Source of the DNA: Gluconobacter frateurii | GTDB lineage: Bacteria; Pseudomonadota; Alphaproteobacteria; Acetobacterales; Acetobacteraceae | DNA length: 64,000 nucleotides | Direction: 5' to 3' | Assembly (NCBI RefSeq): GCF_002723955.1 | Contig: NZ_BEWN01000004.1 | Location: 248,001-312,000, forward strand | Shown: piece by piece, positions 13,145-21,497 of the stretch | Numbering within the stretch: position 1 is the stretch's first letter | Layout: each line of letters opens with the position of its first letter | Notes under the pieces: generated by a model | What the model was told of the DNA's origin: nothing | Database searches by the model: none | Seen by the model: the letters and a program-made list of their open reading frames with translations, nothing else | Program-made: the position numbers and the translations under genes

Positions 13145-14791
13145 ATGACGGGCAGCCCTCTGGCCATGCCCATCCGCGTCATGCATCGCTGGCGACAGCG
13201 CATGAGCGGCATTGAACTTTCGATCCTGTTCGCTGGGGCTGCCCTATGCCTTTTTCTTGTGAAAAAGGCGGTCTGGGTGCCTGATGTTCTGCCACTGCCT
13301 GGAAGACCGGCAGTGTCGATATGGCAGGAGCTTCTGTTCACTCTTCTGCATGCGTTTCTGGCCTTGGACACGGTCGTTATCGTGTCTCTGGCTCTCGCGG
13401 GTCTGTCCCGTCAGTTTCCACGTTTTCGCCAGTTGCTTGTTCCCGCGCTGTCTGTGGCTCGATCCATTCCCGGGCTTGGACTGACAGGGCTTCTGGCGCT
13501 CGTCCTGCCACCACTCGCAACTATCGTGATCGTGGCAGCCTTCAACATGATCTGGCGTGTTCTCACAGCCATTCTGGATGCTGAAGAAACGCTCCCTCCC
13601 GAATTGAACGAAGTTGCTATCGGTCTTCATATGACGGGATGGCAGCATTTCTGGCGTTTACAGATGCCGGTTGCCATTCCTCTTGTCGCCTTCCGGGCGT
13701 CTCAGGCCCTGCCGGGGTTATGGTTCCGTCTCCTGTGTGTGGAAGGGCTGGCGACGCTTCTGATGCGCCATGACGTTGGCGGTTTGGGAGCGCAGGCTCT
13801 TATTGGGCTCGAAACGCATCATGCGTCGTGGTTCCTGACGGCCGGTATTCTGGCGGTCCTTCTGATCCTGATTATTGATCAGTGTCTGACGCGCCCGATG
13901 ATGGGATGGGCACAGCGTTACAGGCTGGATGGTCCGCAGCCACAGAAAAACCGAGGCCGGTCGTGGATGCTGCAGTTCTGGCGTGAATCCGCGATCTTGA
14001 ATGGGGCCAGTGTAGGTTTGCACAGGCTGATCGGCGGGATTGGAAACTGGCGTGTGGGTCGCGCTCGGCGACATGTGCCCGCGATGTCCTACGCCTCATT
14101 TTCTTTGCCGGACTGGCTTGTGCCTTTAGCGTCTCTGGTTCTTCTGGGATTAGCCGTCGCACACAGTCACCTCACTGACCGACTGCCTTATGATCTGCTT
14201 GAGAGTATTCTCACGCTTTCTCATGTCTGCGGGGCACTCGTGCTGTGTGGGCTGCTCTGGCTTCCTCTGGCTCTGTTCTTTTTTGATGCGGGCGAACGCA
14301 TGTTCCGGGTGGCAAGACTGCTTGTGCTTGCGGGCGCGCTTTTTCCGGCCGTTCTTTTTTATCCCCTCTTCCGTGAGTTCGACATTATTCCTGCGGCGGT
14401 ACTGCTGTTTATCGGTGCGCACTGGCTGACCGGGGGAACTGTTCTGGATGCGATGCAGGCTATTCCAGGGCCATTTCGTCAGGTAGCCCGAGGTCTGCGC
14501 CTCAAAGGGGCGCTGCTCTGGAAGCGGCTTATCCTTCCTGCCGTGGCCCCTGACCTGTGTGGCGGACTTCTGCTGGCGGCCGTACCCATTTGGGATGCGG
14601 TCATGATTGCAGAGGCATTTGTGCCGTCCGACACCGGTCTTGGGGCAACGCTGTTGGCCGATATGCTTCAGGGCCAGATTGCGGCTCAGGTTGTTGTCCT
14701 CATGCTTCTCACACTTTTGTCCATGTTGCTGGACCGTCTCGTTCTTCAGCCCCTTGCGGTTCATGCCGCCCAGAAATACGCGATCCAATGA
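13145..14791 (+). CDS. ABC transporter permease, two fused transmembrane domains
   Basis: A 548-residue inner-membrane protein with two copies of a binding-protein-dependent permease module. The first copy is about residues 20-250 and contains an EAA-like loop (LNEVAIGLHMTGWQHFWRLQMPVAIP). The second is about residues 320-545 and has a second loop near IPGPFRQVARGLRLKG. Hydrophobic segments fill both halves. The layout resembles nitrate/sulfonate/taurine-type permeases but doubled in one chain. Its stop overlaps the start of the ATPase gene (ATGA). No substrate-binding protein is encoded nearby, so the substrate is unknown. A GGAGG lies 12 bases before the ATG; ATG 13166 is an alternative start. 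Confidence 0.8.
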   Translation: MTGSPLAMPIRVMHRWRQRMSGIELSILFAGAALCLFLVKKAVWVPDVLPLPGRPAVSIWQELLFTLLHAFLALDTVVIVSLALAGLSRQFPRFRQLLVPALSVARSIPGLGLTGLLALVLPPLATIVIVAAFNMIWRVLTAILDAEETLPPELNEVAIGLHMTGWQHFWRLQMPVAIPLVAFRASQALPGLWFRLLCVEGLATLLMRHDVGGLGAQALIGLETHHASWFLTAGILAVLLILIIDQCLTRPMMGWAQRYRLDGPQPQKNRGRSWMLQFWRESAILNGASVGLHRLIGGIGNWRVGRARRHVPAMSYASFSLPDWLVPLASLVLLGLAVAHSHLTDRLPYDLLESILTLSHVCGALVLCGLLWLPLALFFFDAGERMFRVARLLVLAGALFPAVLFYPLFREFDIIPAAVLLFIGAHWLTGGTVLDAMQAIPGPFRQVARGLRLKGALLWKRLILPAVAPDLCGGLLLAAVPIWDAVMIAEAFVPSDTGLGATLLADMLQGQIAAQVVVLMLLTLLSMLLDRLVLQPLAVHAAQKYAIQ

Positions 14792-16101
14792 CCCGAACCC
14801 TGCTCAGCCTCCAGGACTGCCGTCAGACCTATCTGAAAGACAGCAATGCTGATCTCGTTGTTTTCGATCAGGTGAGTTTTGATGTCCGTGCCGGAGAAAT
14901 TCTTGGTCTTTTGGGGCGATCCGGCTCAGGAAAATCGTCTCTTCTGCGCGTCATGTCCGGATTGATGCCCCCTGTACAAGGAAAGGTTTTCTGGCAGGGA
15001 AAACCGGTCAACGGTCCGCTTGATGGCATTGCCACGGTCTTTCAGTCCGGAGCACTTTTTCCGTGGTTAACCCTGAGGCAAAACGTTCTTCTCGGGCTTG
15101 AGGCGCGTCGTTTGTCGCGAGCGGACCGTGAGAGCCAGGCGAGTGCGGCGATCGCAGTCATGGGGCTTGAAGGGTATGAGAACGCTTACCCAAAAGAATT
15201 GTCAGAGGCCCTCAGCCAGCGCGCGTCTCTTGCAAGAGCCTTGGCGCTCCAGCCAGCCCTGCTGCTTCTTGATGAGCCTTTTTCTGCTCTGGATGTTCTA
15301 AGTGCAGAAAATCTACGCACGGACCTGATTGAACTCTGGTCTGAAAAGCGGTTGTCGTCCCTTCATGCCATGCTGCTGGCGACGCATGGCATCGAGGAAG
15401 CCGTGCTGATGTGCGACCGGATCCTGATTTTCTCTTCCAGCCCTGGCCGGGTGACACATGAGATCAATGTGCCCTTCCCGCATCCACGTAACCGCGAAGA
15501 TGCTGATTTCCGCCGGTTTGTAGATCAGATTTATACGCTGATGACGCGTCGGGCGCCGATCGTCTCTGAAGTCGATACGACGGTTGGGCTATCTCCTGCG
15601 GCGCTTCCACCACTCTCCATCGTTCTGCCTGATCTGCCCGTAGAGGTTCTTGTCGGGCTGATGGAAGTTCTGAACGGAGCCCCCCTATCCGGGCGTGCGG
15701 ATTTGCCTGAACTGGCACAGCGTCTTCAGATGACGCTCGACGATCTCCTATCGCTTGGTGAATCGTTGCAGCTTCTGGAGCTTGCGGAGCTCGAAGACGG
15801 CGACATTCTTCTGACGGATGAAGGGCGGTCTTTCGTCGAAGGGGATGCGGATGCGCGCCGCGACCTCATGCGGACGGCTCTGCTGCATTATCTGCCGCTT
15901 CTTCGCGTGATCCGCAGTACGCTGGATGAGCGCCCCAATCATGTTGTGGACGCCAATCGCTTCCGGAAAGCATTGGAAGAAAACATGTCGCCCGATTATG
16001 CCCAGCAGACACTGACAACAGCAATCGGCTGGGCAAGGTACGCGGAACTCTTCGATTATGATGAAGAGTCAGACCGCTTCCATCTGGAAACCGAAGAGTA
16101 A
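14788..16101 (+). CDS. ABC transporter ATP-binding protein with C-terminal AAA-associated domain
   Basis: A 437-residue ATPase partner of the preceding permease; its ATG lies in the permease stop (ATGA). Residues 1-250 are a nitrate/sulfonate-type ABC domain with Walker A GRSGSGKSSLL, Walker B ALLLLDEPFSALD and H-loop ATHGIEEA. The signature is LSEALSQRASLARAL instead of LSGGxxQR, so both signature glycines are replaced. From about residue 290 a second domain follows (DLPELAQRLQMTLDDLLSLGESLQLL ...), with a winged-helix-like pattern fitting the AAA-associated C-terminal domain that accompanies such ATPases. I rejected an upstream in-frame extension because it overlaps the permease. Confidence 0.85.
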   Translation: MTRTLLSLQDCRQTYLKDSNADLVVFDQVSFDVRAGEILGLLGRSGSGKSSLLRVMSGLMPPVQGKVFWQGKPVNGPLDGIATVFQSGALFPWLTLRQNVLLGLEARRLSRADRESQASAAIAVMGLEGYENAYPKELSEALSQRASLARALALQPALLLLDEPFSALDVLSAENLRTDLIELWSEKRLSSLHAMLLATHGIEEAVLMCDRILIFSSSPGRVTHEINVPFPHPRNREDADFRRFVDQIYTLMTRRAPIVSEVDTTVGLSPAALPPLSIVLPDLPVEVLVGLMEVLNGAPLSGRADLPELAQRLQMTLDDLLSLGESLQLLELAELEDGDILLTDEGRSFVEGDADARRDLMRTALLHYLPLLRVIRSTLDERPNHVVDANRFRKALEENMSPDYAQQTLTTAIGWARYAELFDYDEESDRFHLETEE

Positions 16102-16105
16102 GACT

Positions 16106-16648
16106 TCAGGCCGGGGTCTTCAGGCGATCCCGGTACAGCTTGCGGGCCTTGGCGACCTTCGGAGCGACAACAGCTGCGCAATAGGCGGTGTCCGGGTTCC
16201 GGGCAAAATAGTCGAGGTGTTTTTCTTCGGCGCGCCAGAAATGGGCCGGACCTTCGATGGTCGTGACAATCGGTGCAGGCCAGATCTGTTCTGCCGTGAT
16301 TTCATCCTTTACGGCCTGGGCAACACGCTGCTGTTCTTCATCACCGAAAATGACAGACCGGTACTGTGTGCCGATGTCATTGCCCTGACGATTGAGCTGC
16401 GTCGGGTCATGGGTTGTGAAAAAGACGCGCAGAATATCGTGTAGTGAAATCTCCTTAGGGTCGAAGACGACTTTTACGACTTCCGCATGACCCGTGTTGC
16501 CGGTGCAGACGGCCTCATAGGACGGGCTGTCTACATGGCCGCCTGCGTATCCCGGATCAGCCGAAATGATGCCGCGCAGGCCGGTAAACACGGCCTCAAC
16601 GCACCAGAAGCAGCCTGCGCCGAGAAGAATGGAAGACTGTGTGCTCAT
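16106..16648 (-). CDS. msrA: Peptide methionine-S-sulfoxide reductase
   Basis: Reduces methionine-S-sulfoxide in oxidised proteins. The 180 residues include the catalytic GCFWCVEAVF motif near residue 12 and the family stretches YAGGHVDSPSYEAVCTGNTGHAEVV and FTTHDPTQLNRQGNDIGTQYRS. An AGGAG site precedes the ATG by about 9 bases. It converges on the ABC ATPase gene with only 4 bases between stops. Confidence 0.97.
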   Translation of the reverse strand: MSTQSSILLGAGCFWCVEAVFTGLRGIISADPGYAGGHVDSPSYEAVCTGNTGHAEVVKVVFDPKEISLHDILRVFFTTHDPTQLNRQGNDIGTQYRSVIFGDEEQQRVAQAVKDEITAEQIWPAPIVTTIEGPAHFWRAEEKHLDYFARNPDTAYCAAVVAPKVAKARKLYRDRLKTPA

Positions 16649-16672
16649 GAACTGGATCTCCTGAGGAGGTGA

Positions 16673-16692
16673 GCCTCCCCATATAGGGAGGC
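16673..16692. terminator. Short GC-rich hairpin between the ester hydrolase gene and msrA
   Basis: Perfect 7-bp stem GCCTCCC/GGGAGGC around the loop CATATA. It lies just after the ester hydrolase stop and just before the msrA Shine-Dalgarno. There is no T run, so it may be a weak or factor-assisted terminator or an RNA-stabilising hairpin. Confidence 0.4.
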
Positions 16693-16699
16693 GCTTTCC

Positions 16700-18631
16700 T
16701 TATTTCACGACCGGTAGCCAGACGGCGCTGGCGGTGTTGCCGCCTCGGTGAATGGTCTGGGTGGCAGTGTGGTAGTCTGATGGCTTGGCATCGAAAATAT
16801 TCTGCACATAGGTCTGTGGGTTACGGTCATAGAGCGGGAACCAGCTCGACTGGATCTGAACCATAATGCGATGCCCCTTCTGGAACACATGGTTCACGGC
16901 TGGCAGCGTAAATTTGTATTCCTGAACCTGCCCTGCCGGAATGGCGGACGGATGCGTGAAATCATTGCGATAACGGCCGCGGAAAATATCCATGGAGATC
17001 GGAAGCTCATAGCCACCCATTTCCGGTCGATCCGGAGTTACGCCAGGCTGAACGTCGATGATCTTCACAACCCAGTCCGCATCCGTACCTGTTGTGGAGG
17101 CAAAGATATCTGCGGTCGGAACACCGGAGACACGCACGGGCGCATCAAGAACGGGCGTTTCGTAGGTCAGAACATCCGGGCGGCTTTCGGAGAAGCGCTG
17201 ATCCGTGACAAGCCACGCTTTCCAGCGCGCATCCCCGGCATTGTAAGGGCGAGGCATGAACGGAACCGGATGGGCGGGATCGGAAATGTAGGCATCCGTT
17301 CCTGGCAGTGTCCGCTTGAAAGACAGGCCGTGATCGGGCTGAAGGTAAAGGCGCTCGCCCCGCATCATGCAGGTGGTGTCACACTCGCCAAGCCAGTTGC
17401 GGAAATGATCCCAGTGGTTCTCACCCGTATTGTAGATGATCGCTTCATCAAGATGCGGATCAGCCCCGTCTTTGAGGTAGTGATCAAAGAACGGACGCAT
17501 GACATTGGAGCGATACCAGAGTGCCGTGTCGCCTTCGAAGTGGAGCGGACCGAGCGTTGAGCCATCATAATTGACGCCACTATGGCGCCATGGCCCCATG
17601 ACAAGGACATTGGGGACCTGGGTGTGATGGGCCTTGAGGTTCATCCAGGAATGGATCGCCCCCCACATGTCTTCCTGATCCCAGAGGCCCTGCTCCCAGA
17701 TTGTTGGAACCTTCAGGGGCTTGCGGACGATAATCTGGTCCAGAGCCTGTTCCTGCCAGAATGCGTCGTAGGCTGGATGCGCTTTCAGGCGGTTCCACCA
17801 GGGATATTGGTTCAGGCCTGCTTTGGTCGCAAAGGCGCCTGTAGAGCCTGCAAGCAGGAAGTTGGTGTAATCGTCTGCATCCGGACGGGGAATGGTCGGT
17901 CCCTCGCCGGCTTCGCTCATCTGCATGGTGAAGTAGTCGAGGCCAGGCTGACGGAAGGCGCCGTAATGGAACCAGTCATCACCCATCCAGCCATCCACCA
18001 TAGGGCTTTCCGGAGCTGCCACCTTGAGGGCCGGATGCGGGTCCAGTAGCGCCATGACAACGGTCCAGCCTTCGTAGGACGAGCCAGTCATTCCGACGCG
18101 GCCGTTGCTTTCATGCAGGTTCTTTACCAGCCAGTCGATCGTGTCCCACGCATCGGTGGTATCGTCAGTTTTGGTTGGGTTGAGCGGCCCGATGGGCGGC
18201 CGGGTCATGATGTAGTTGCCCTCAGACCCATATTTTCCACGGATATCCTGGAAAACGCGGATATAGCCTTCCTCAACGAAGACGCCATCGCCCTGGGGGC
18301 AGATCTCGCGCATGGTTGGTGCGTTGGGAATGCGGTTCAGCCGCTCACTGGCATGATAAGGTGTCCGCGTAAGCAGGATTGGTGCGTTTTTTGCTCCCTT
18401 GGGGATGACAATCACGGTATGGAGCTTCACGCCATCCCGCATGGGAATCATGACGTCACGCTTGATGTAATCCTGCTGATCAGTTGGCAGGGCGGCATGA
18501 GCTGGAATGTCATTTCCGGTCTGGATCATGTCTGGCGTTACGGCCGGTCCAGCAGATGCTGGAGCAGCCAGTGCGGCAGGGATGCAGGCGAGGGAAAGAG
18601 CCGTTCCAAGGCTGAGAAGATAACGTTTCAC
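16700..18631 (-). CDS. CocE/NonD family hydrolase, alpha-amino-acid ester hydrolase-like
   Basis: Probable periplasmic serine ester hydrolase or acylase acting on alpha-amino acid esters or beta-lactam-type amides. I choose GTG 18631, read as MKRYLLSLGTALSLACIPAALA, because it gives a clean signal peptide and has CAGGAG 7 bases upstream; a longer in-frame reading has neither. The 643-residue length matches characterised alpha-amino-acid ester hydrolases. The nucleophile serine lies in MTGSSYEGW, the likely aspartate in QGLWDQED and the histidine in GPWRHSG. A C-terminal jelly-roll domain (VRVSGVPTADIFASTTGTDADW) is also seen. The enzyme type is known from acetic acid bacteria and Xanthomonas. 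Natural substrate unknown. Confidence 0.82.
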   Translation of the reverse strand: MKRYLLSLGTALSLACIPAALAAPASAGPAVTPDMIQTGNDIPAHAALPTDQQDYIKRDVMIPMRDGVKLHTVIVIPKGAKNAPILLTRTPYHASERLNRIPNAPTMREICPQGDGVFVEEGYIRVFQDIRGKYGSEGNYIMTRPPIGPLNPTKTDDTTDAWDTIDWLVKNLHESNGRVGMTGSSYEGWTVVMALLDPHPALKVAAPESPMVDGWMGDDWFHYGAFRQPGLDYFTMQMSEAGEGPTIPRPDADDYTNFLLAGSTGAFATKAGLNQYPWWNRLKAHPAYDAFWQEQALDQIIVRKPLKVPTIWEQGLWDQEDMWGAIHSWMNLKAHHTQVPNVLVMGPWRHSGVNYDGSTLGPLHFEGDTALWYRSNVMRPFFDHYLKDGADPHLDEAIIYNTGENHWDHFRNWLGECDTTCMMRGERLYLQPDHGLSFKRTLPGTDAYISDPAHPVPFMPRPYNAGDARWKAWLVTDQRFSESRPDVLTYETPVLDAPVRVSGVPTADIFASTTGTDADWVVKIIDVQPGVTPDRPEMGGYELPISMDIFRGRYRNDFTHPSAIPAGQVQEYKFTLPAVNHVFQKGHRIMVQIQSSWFPLYDRNPQTYVQNIFDAKPSDYHTATQTIHRGGNTASAVWLPVVK

Positions 18632-18784
18632 AAAAGGCTCCTGATCTTTGGATGGATTTTGGCCTCGTGTGTTCCCATCTAGCAAGAGCGGGAGAGAATG
18701 CTTTTCATATCTTTCCTGCACTGTTCTTTTTTTGTTTGATTCGCTATGGAGCATGGCTCCTTCCGTTATGAAAGTTCTGTTCTG

Positions 18785-20641
18785 ATGCCTGCCTATCGTT
18801 CCCGTACCACAACCCATGGCCGCAACATGGCTGGCGCGCGTGCCCTTTGGCGTGCGACGGGAATGACAGATGGTGATTTCGGAAAGCCCATTATCGCGAT
18901 TGCCAACTCCTTTACCCAGTTTGTGCCCGGGCATGTCCATCTTAAGGACATGGGGTCACTGGTCGCTTCTGCAATTGAGGAAGCTGGCGGCGTTGCCAAG
19001 GAATTCAACACGATTGCCGTTGATGATGGCATCGCGATGGGTCATGGGGGGATGCTGTATTCCCTGCCCTCCCGTGAGCTGATTGCTGACTCCGTCGAGT
19101 ACATGGTCAATGCGCATTGCGCCGATGCCATTGTCTGCATCAGCAACTGCGACAAGATCACGCCGGGCATGCTGATGGCGTCCCTGCGACTGAACATTCC
19201 TGTTGTGTTTGTTTCTGGCGGCCCAATGGAAGCCGGCAAGCTCAATGGCCCGGGTATCGAGCGCAAGCTGGATCTCGTGGATTCCATGGTAGCGGCTGCC
19301 AACCCGAATGTGACGGATAGTGAGTCCGAGCAAATCGAGCGCTCTGCCTGTCCAACGTGTGGATCATGCTCCGGCATGTTCACGGCCAATTCCATGAACT
19401 GTCTTGTGGAAGCTCTGGGTCTTGCCCTGCCGGGTAATGGTTCTCTGCTGGCCACCCATGCTGACCGTCGCGATCTGTTCCTGCGGGCTGGCCGTCTTTC
19501 CGTTGAGCTGGCACGCCGCTGGTATGAGCAGGATGATGCCTCCGTTCTGCCGCGCAGCATCGCGACGCGGAGTGCCTTTGAAAATGCCATGACACTCGAT
19601 ATCGCCATGGGTGGCTCCACGAACACAGTGTTGCATCTGCTGGCCGCAGCGCGTGAAGGCGAAGTCGATTTCCACATGGCGGATATCGACCGCCTCTCCC
19701 GCAAGGTTCCGCATCTGTGCAAGGTGGCCCCAGCCAAGGCCGACGTTCACATGGAAGACGTGCATCGCGCGGGTGGCATTCCGGCCATTCTTGGTGAATT
19801 GGATCGCGCGGGCTTGATCGAGACATCCGTTTCCACAGTGCATGCACCGACAATGGCGGAGGCCTTGCAGAAATGGGACGTTGTGAACGGTGACGAAGAA
19901 GCTCGGCATATGTTCAGTGCTGCGCCTGGTGGCGTCCGTACCGTTCATGCTTTCTCGCAGGCGAGCCGCTATCACGAGCTGGATCTGGACCGTGACGCGG
20001 GTGTTCTGCGCAACAGACCGAATGCATTTTCACAGGATGGTGGACTGGCTGTACTGTACGGCAACCTTGCCGAAGATGGTGCCATCGTAAAAACGGCCAG
20101 CGTTGCAAAAGATATTCTGACATTCACGGGCGTTGCCCGCGTGTTCGAAAGTCAGGATGACGCTGTCGCTGCTATTCTGAGCAACAAGATTGCGGCCGGG
20201 GATGTCGTAGTCATTCGCTACGAAGGACCGCGCGGTGGCCCGGGGATGCAGGAAATGCTGTATCCGACCAGCTATCTGAAATCCAAGGGGCTGGCAGAAG
20301 TCTGTGCTCTCATCACGGATGGTCGCTTCTCAGGCGGCAGCTCGGGCCTGTCCATCGGACATGTCTCTCCAGAAGCTGCTGAAGGTGGTCTGATCGGACT
20401 GGTGGAAGATGGCGATCGTATCGTGATCGATATCCCGAACCGCGGTATGCATCTGGATGTTTCGGATGCAGAGCTTTCCCGCCGTCGTGAAGCCATGCAC
20501 AATCGTGGCGAACAGGCCTGGAAGCCGAACCGGACACGCTATGTCTCCCGTGCTTTACAGGCTTACGCCGCCATGACGACAAGTGCCGCCAATGGCGCTG
20601 TTCGCGATCTTTCCCAGATCATTGTGAAGACACGCGGCTGA
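18785..20641 (+). CDS. ilvD: Dihydroxy-acid dehydratase
   Basis: Iron-sulfur enzyme that dehydrates 2,3-dihydroxy acids in isoleucine, valine and pantothenate synthesis. I use ATG 18785 ([21 protein letters not shown]), which gives 618 residues, the size of the E. coli enzyme; upstream in-frame codons do not match the family. Cysteine motifs are present in NCDKITPGM and [19 protein letters not shown], as are [10 protein letters not shown] and GHVSPEA. It stands alone. Its last 23 bases overlap the convergent hydrolase gene. Confidence 0.96.
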   Translation: MPAYRSRTTTHGRNMAGARALWRATGMTDGDFGKPIIAIANSFTQFVPGHVHLKDMGSLVASAIEEAGGVAKEFNTIAVDDGIAMGHGGMLYSLPSRELIADSVEYMVNAHCADAIVCISNCDKITPGMLMASLRLNIPVVFVSGGPMEAGKLNGPGIERKLDLVDSMVAAANPNVTDSESEQIERSACPTCGSCSGMFTANSMNCLVEALGLALPGNGSLLATHADRRDLFLRAGRLSVELARRWYEQDDASVLPRSIATRSAFENAMTLDIAMGGSTNTVLHLLAAAREGEVDFHMADIDRLSRKVPHLCKVAPAKADVHMEDVHRAGGIPAILGELDRAGLIETSVSTVHAPTMAEALQKWDVVNGDEEARHMFSAAPGGVRTVHAFSQASRYHELDLDRDAGVLRNRPNAFSQDGGLAVLYGNLAEDGAIVKTASVAKDILTFTGVARVFESQDDAVAAILSNKIAAGDVVVIRYEGPRGGPGMQEMLYPTSYLKSKGLAEVCALITDGRFSGGSSGLSIGHVSPEAAEGGLIGLVEDGDRIVIDIPNRGMHLDVSDAELSRRREAMHNRGEQAWKPNRTRYVSRALQAYAAMTTSAANGAVRDLSQIIVKTRG

Positions 20642-21497
20642 TCACCCGCTCTACGGCCTCTCTTAACTCGGGAGAGGCCATCATTTTCTGGCCGTCATGG
20701 CCAGTATTGGGAACAATATCGATGTCCCAGTTAAATGGGACGTTTAGCCGATAGGCCTGTTCCCTAGCTTGCGCAAAAGCCCACTGTCCTCTTTCAAGAC
20801 GATTGCGTCCCTGCCCCATGGCTTGTGCAATGCGCCCGGCCCCAAGCGTTGTTTCCACGTCATCTGACCCCAGAAGAATGGTCAGGTGCTCGCCAAGATA
20901 ATGTTTGATTGAGGCCTGCTGGATATTCTCGGGCCAGCCATTGAAGCCGTATGGTACGGGGCTTTCCGTCTCAGGCTCAACATAGGTTGCCGGGTTCATG
21001 AGAATGATTTCCGCTTCATCTGCGGATGCATAAGCCGCCACACGGTCCAGAAACTGTGCGCCCGCAGAATGACCAATCAGAATGATGGGAAGTTGAGGAA
21101 GACCGGTTTCCTGCCATGCCCATTGTTCCATGGGTTTGATTAAAGCGGCCGCTGGCAGTTCGTTATTTCGGGCAGGAAAACCACCTCGCTGATATTGCCA
21201 GGTTGGAAACTGTTTTTCAGGAAATGTAGGGGAGAAAACAACACCGCAGACAGCTTGGGCAAGAGGAATACTGTCATCCCGATAAGTCCAGCTATCTCGG
21301 TCTTTTGCTGCCATGACGAGCAGAATTGCGCGCGGATGACAATCTGAGGGCCGGAAGGCCATCAGATCCATGGTCTGGCCAAACAGAACAGCCTTTTGAA
21401 TGCTGGAGCCAGCCGGAAGTTCTGAAGCTCTGGCTGGAAGCACCTGGAAAAGTGTTGCCGCCAGAGCAAGACGAGTAAAATGTCGAGTTTTAGCCAA
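20619..21497 (-). CDS. Alpha/beta hydrolase-like secreted protein
   Basis: A 292-residue protein whose reading frame can start at TTG 21497, inside the valS stop region (TTGGCTAA). From there [24 protein letters not shown] gives a good signal peptide, whereas longer readings run antisense-free into valS and look spurious. The nucleophile elbow is GHSAG ([12 protein letters not shown]) and a late His lies in NTGHDGQ, consistent with an alpha/beta-hydrolase fold. No specific substrate can be assigned. It is coupled behind valS and convergent with ilvD, whose 3' end it overlaps by 23 bases. Confidence 0.7.
   Translation of the reverse strand: MAKTRHFTRLALAATLFQVLPARASELPAGSSIQKAVLFGQTMDLMAFRPSDCHPRAILLVMAAKDRDSWTYRDDSIPLAQAVCGVVFSPTFPEKQFPTWQYQRGGFPARNNELPAAALIKPMEQWAWQETGLPQLPIILIGHSAGAQFLDRVAAYASADEAEIILMNPATYVEPETESPVPYGFNGWPENIQQASIKHYLGEHLTILLGSDDVETTLGAGRIAQAMGQGRNRLERGQWAFAQAREQAYRLNVPFNWDIDIVPNTGHDGQKMMASPELREAVERVISRVSSQ

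Noticed and set aside
18640-18784. Leader peptide/attenuator before ilvD
   Set aside because: No run of Ile/Val/Leu codons followed by alternative hairpins; only a 5-bp GGAGC/GCTCC stem.
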